Shown here piece by piece: positions 59,236-64,000 of a stretch of DNA of 64,000 bases. The DNA is from Zychaea mexicana (Eukaryota; Mucoromycota; Mucoromycetes; Mucorales; Lichtheimiaceae), in contig NW_026516728.1 of assembly GCF_025766255.1 (NCBI RefSeq), forward strand, positions 62,001 through 126,000. The letters run 5' to 3'. The first letter of the stretch is position 1, and each line of letters begins with the position of its first letter. The translations under genes and the position numbers were made by a program. The notes under the pieces are model-generated. The model was not told the DNA's origin, made no database searches, and saw only the letters and a list, made by a program, of their open reading frames with translations.

Positions 59236-61475
59236 ATGAAACAGCCATCACAACATCACCGGTCTTCGAGTGCACCTTGCGCATCCCATTTCCATCGTCA
59301 GGACTCAGTTCGGACGCTCGTCGCAAACGATGACAGCTCAATCAGGAAAAACAGCAGCAGCAGCAGTAGCAGTAGCAACGATACTTCAAGCACTATTGTC
59401 GACGAAAGCGGCTATCTATCTCGATCCGGCTCGAAGCGTAGCCAAAAGCGATTAACAGACTGGCAAGGTGTCACCACCATTACACTGTTCGACCACGAGC
59501 ACTTGTTGGCAAGCATCCGCGATACTTCATCCTCCTCTTTTGACGAAGAAGAGCGGTCAATCATTTTCGATACAACAGGGTCAGCAAAGCGCAAAACCAT
59601 CATCACAGACGAGCCCTACACCATATTTTCACTATGGAAAAAACGTTGGATTGTTCTCTTGGCCTCTGTAGCCGCGTTCTTTGCACCATTCTCTGTCAAC
59701 AGCTACTTTCCAGCAATGAATAAAGTTGAAATGGTTAGTCAAACATCTAGAAAACAAAGAACGAGCGGACTTTTGGTGTTTCGTTGTTGTCGCGCATGTT
59801 GCTAATAATATCAATTCGCGTTTTCAAACTTCCGTCAGGATTTAAATATCACATCACAACAAGTGTAAGTAGCATATATGCATAGTACCATTACTGCGAC
59901 CTATTGAAAAGTATGTAGCCCTGGATTCTTTGTACTCACGAGTACAATTCATTATATAGGAATCTGTCTGTCACTGTTTTCATGATCTGGCAAGCCTTAT
60001 CACCTTCTTTCTGGAGTTCCTTGGCGGACACGCGTGGCCGTCGACCTGTATATATTGCAACTCTGCTCATCTACATCCTGGCATGCGCGGGTCTTGCTCT
60101 TGTAACCAACTACACATTACTTCTTGTCTTTCGAATGCTCCAGGCATTTGGTGCCGCCTCAGTCATTGCTATTGGCGCTGGTACTATCGGTAAGTAACGG
60201 CACAACAGCTTTCCTCGTTATGCTCTGTAGTTTGTTTTGCAACAAAGAGGGCTTAATTTCTTTATGATGTCCTTCTTTGCAATAGCCGATGTGACACACC
60301 CTGCAGAGCGAGGTGGCTATATTGGATGGTACTCTCTGGGATGGAATCTTGGCCCAGTTATCGGTCCTGCCGTTGGCGGTGTCGTTTCCCAATATATGGG
60401 GTGGCGATGGATCTTTTGGTTCCTAGCCATTTTCGGTGGTGCTCACTGGATCTTGCTTGGCTTTTGTCTTCCCGAGACTTTGCGATCCCTCGTCGGCAAC
60501 GGCTCTGGCTATGCCAACCCAACACCGATACAATGGTGGCGTCATCGACAGGAACAGAAAAACAAAACGCAACAACAAATCGATGAAGAAAAGCGACAGT
60601 CGACGGCTACGTTTGCCTCAAGAAAGAAGAAGAAGACAAAGTCCTGGACCCAATGGTTTCTTGGCCCCGTTCAGCCATTGCTCTACGCCAAGGAAAAGGA
60701 TATCTTGCTCCTGCTCGTCTACTACAGTGTCCAATACGCATCATGTTACGCTGTTACTACCAGTGTCCCTTTTTTGTTCAGCAAACTTTACAATCTCAAC
60801 GAAGTCATGCTTGGCTTTTCATATTTTCCAAATGGCATTGGCTGTATCGTCGGCTCGATCGTGCAAGGCAAGATTTTGAATCGGGATTATCAGCGTATGC
60901 GACGACGTAGCTCTACCATGCCGTCAACAACACAACACATCGATCTGGATCTTCCTATTGAGCATGCCCGTATGCGGACAGTATGGATCCACTCACTTAT
61001 CTTCAACATTCTTCTTGTCGTTTATGGCTGGTGTCTTTACGTCGGTGCACACATTGCTATTGCTTTGTCAATCCAATTTTTCTGTAAGTTTTACTAGCTC
61101 GACATAACCTGTGTGTGAACTGTCCTATAATGAATTCATATTCTAATCAATTGTCTTTATCCTTCTTTCTTGACGTTTATAGTGGGTTTTACATCGCAAG
61201 CTATATTCAATGCAATCCAAACGCTCCTCGTCGACCTGTATCCCACACGCTCAGCATCAATTACTGCATCCAACAACATCTTCCGTTGTCTTGCTGGTGC
61301 TTTAGCTACCACTGTCGTCTTACCAGCCCTTCAGCTGCTCGATGCTGGCTGGACTTTTACAATTGCATCCGGTATACTTTTGGTGTCCCGGATTCCCTTG
61401 TATTTTGAGCTCAAGCATGGTCCCCGATGGCGTCGTGAGCGAGCTGAGCGCCTGGCTGCGCAACAGCAAAAATAA
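59236..61475 (+). CDS. MFS transporter, DHA1 (12-helix drug:H+ antiporter, QDR/AQR-like) family
   Basis: A plasma-membrane H+ antiporter probably exporting drugs, polyamines or organic acids. Exons 59236-59733, 59839-59864 (26 nt), 59960-60189, 60286-61083 and 61183-61475 give 614 residues. A Ser-rich cytosolic N-terminus of about 130 residues precedes the first helix (WIVLLASVAAFFAPFSVNSY). The MFS motif A between helices two and three is LADTRGRRPVYIATLL; RMLQAFGAASVIAIGAGTIG is helix four, and ERGGYIGWYSLGWNLGPVIG matches the helix-five antiporter motif C. A long charged loop (KNKTQQQIDEEKRQ, RKKKKTKSWTQW) separates the two halves. LVDLYPTRSASITASNN and a helical C-terminus follow. It resembles fungal DHA1 members such as Aqr1/Qdr; substrate cannot be inferred. 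The gene converges with the histone acetyltransferase 215 bp downstream. Confidence 0.9.
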
Positions 61476-61690
61476 AGTACTGTAAAAAAACCCCATCATT
61501 ACCATCTTCTTTCTTCTTCCTTCGCATCTCAAAAAAAAGTTGTACATCCTCCATCCAAAACTGTATTTTTGACATTTATACACAAACAAAAACCAATACA
61601 AAATATGAATAAACAGCGTTTGAAAAAGCAATTTGTTGTTGTCGTTTATAATGCAATGAAATGATGGTATCCTTTTTGCGGCATACTTAT

Positions 61691-64000
<2,310 letters not shown>

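Noticed and set aside
24696..61475. A transporter or metabolite gene cluster spanning the sulfate permeases, MATE and MFS genes
   Set aside because: No biosynthetic core enzyme is present; the genes differ in strand and spacing and are separated by housekeeping genes and long non-coding DNA.

Overview
This is a nuclear fungal window. Genes are split by many short GT-AG introns (mostly about 55-140 nt), intergenic DNA is AT-rich, and the proteins are fungal types: an ENA-type alkali-cation ATPase, Ugo1, a WOPR regulator and SUL-type sulfate permeases. Intron density (a 17-exon uridine kinase) and protein character suggest an early-diverging fungus, most likely Mucoromycota/Mucorales. That placement is inference; no rRNA or other marker is present.

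Layout. 0-7.3 kb: 4-hydroxyphenylpyruvate dioxygenase (minus, cut by the left edge), a relic of a flavin amine oxidase (minus), then a Ugo1-like mitochondrial fusion factor (plus). 7.5-13.6 kb: an ENA-type Na+/K+ P-type ATPase and a short divergent CDP-diacylglycerol synthase, both minus. 13.6-20.8 kb: a 7 kb gene-free stretch with a small inverted-repeat element and microsatellites, upstream of a WOPR (Gti1/Pac2) transcription factor (20.8-23.3 kb). 24.7-45.6 kb: three paralogous SulP sulfate permeases in the same orientation with identical intron positions. A complete PIF/Harbinger DNA transposon (33,996-38,908) sits between copies two and three, carrying both a DDE transposase and a Myb/SANT-like protein on opposite strands. 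47.3-49.7 kb: a MATE transporter whose frame is broken. 49.9-52.7 kb: a bifunctional-looking uridine kinase/UPRT (minus, 17 exons). 53.4-54.8 kb: a decayed 2-oxoglutarate/Fe(II) oxygenase (minus). 59.2-61.5 kb: a DHA1 major-facilitator drug transporter (plus). 61.7-64 kb: a KAT6/Sas3-type MYST histone acetyltransferase (minus, N-terminus beyond the right edge).

Functionally the window is rich in membrane transport (sulfate x3, alkali cations, MATE, MFS) plus unrelated housekeeping genes; there is no sign of an operon or a biosynthetic cluster. The most notable features are the intact two-gene Harbinger transposon inserted beside a sulfate-permease tandem array, three decayed or frame-broken genes, and extreme exon structures (a first coding exon of one codon in the HPPD gene and a 12-nt exon in the uridine kinase gene). 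I found no convincing tRNA or rRNA gene. Splice sites were assigned by eye from frame continuity and family conservation.
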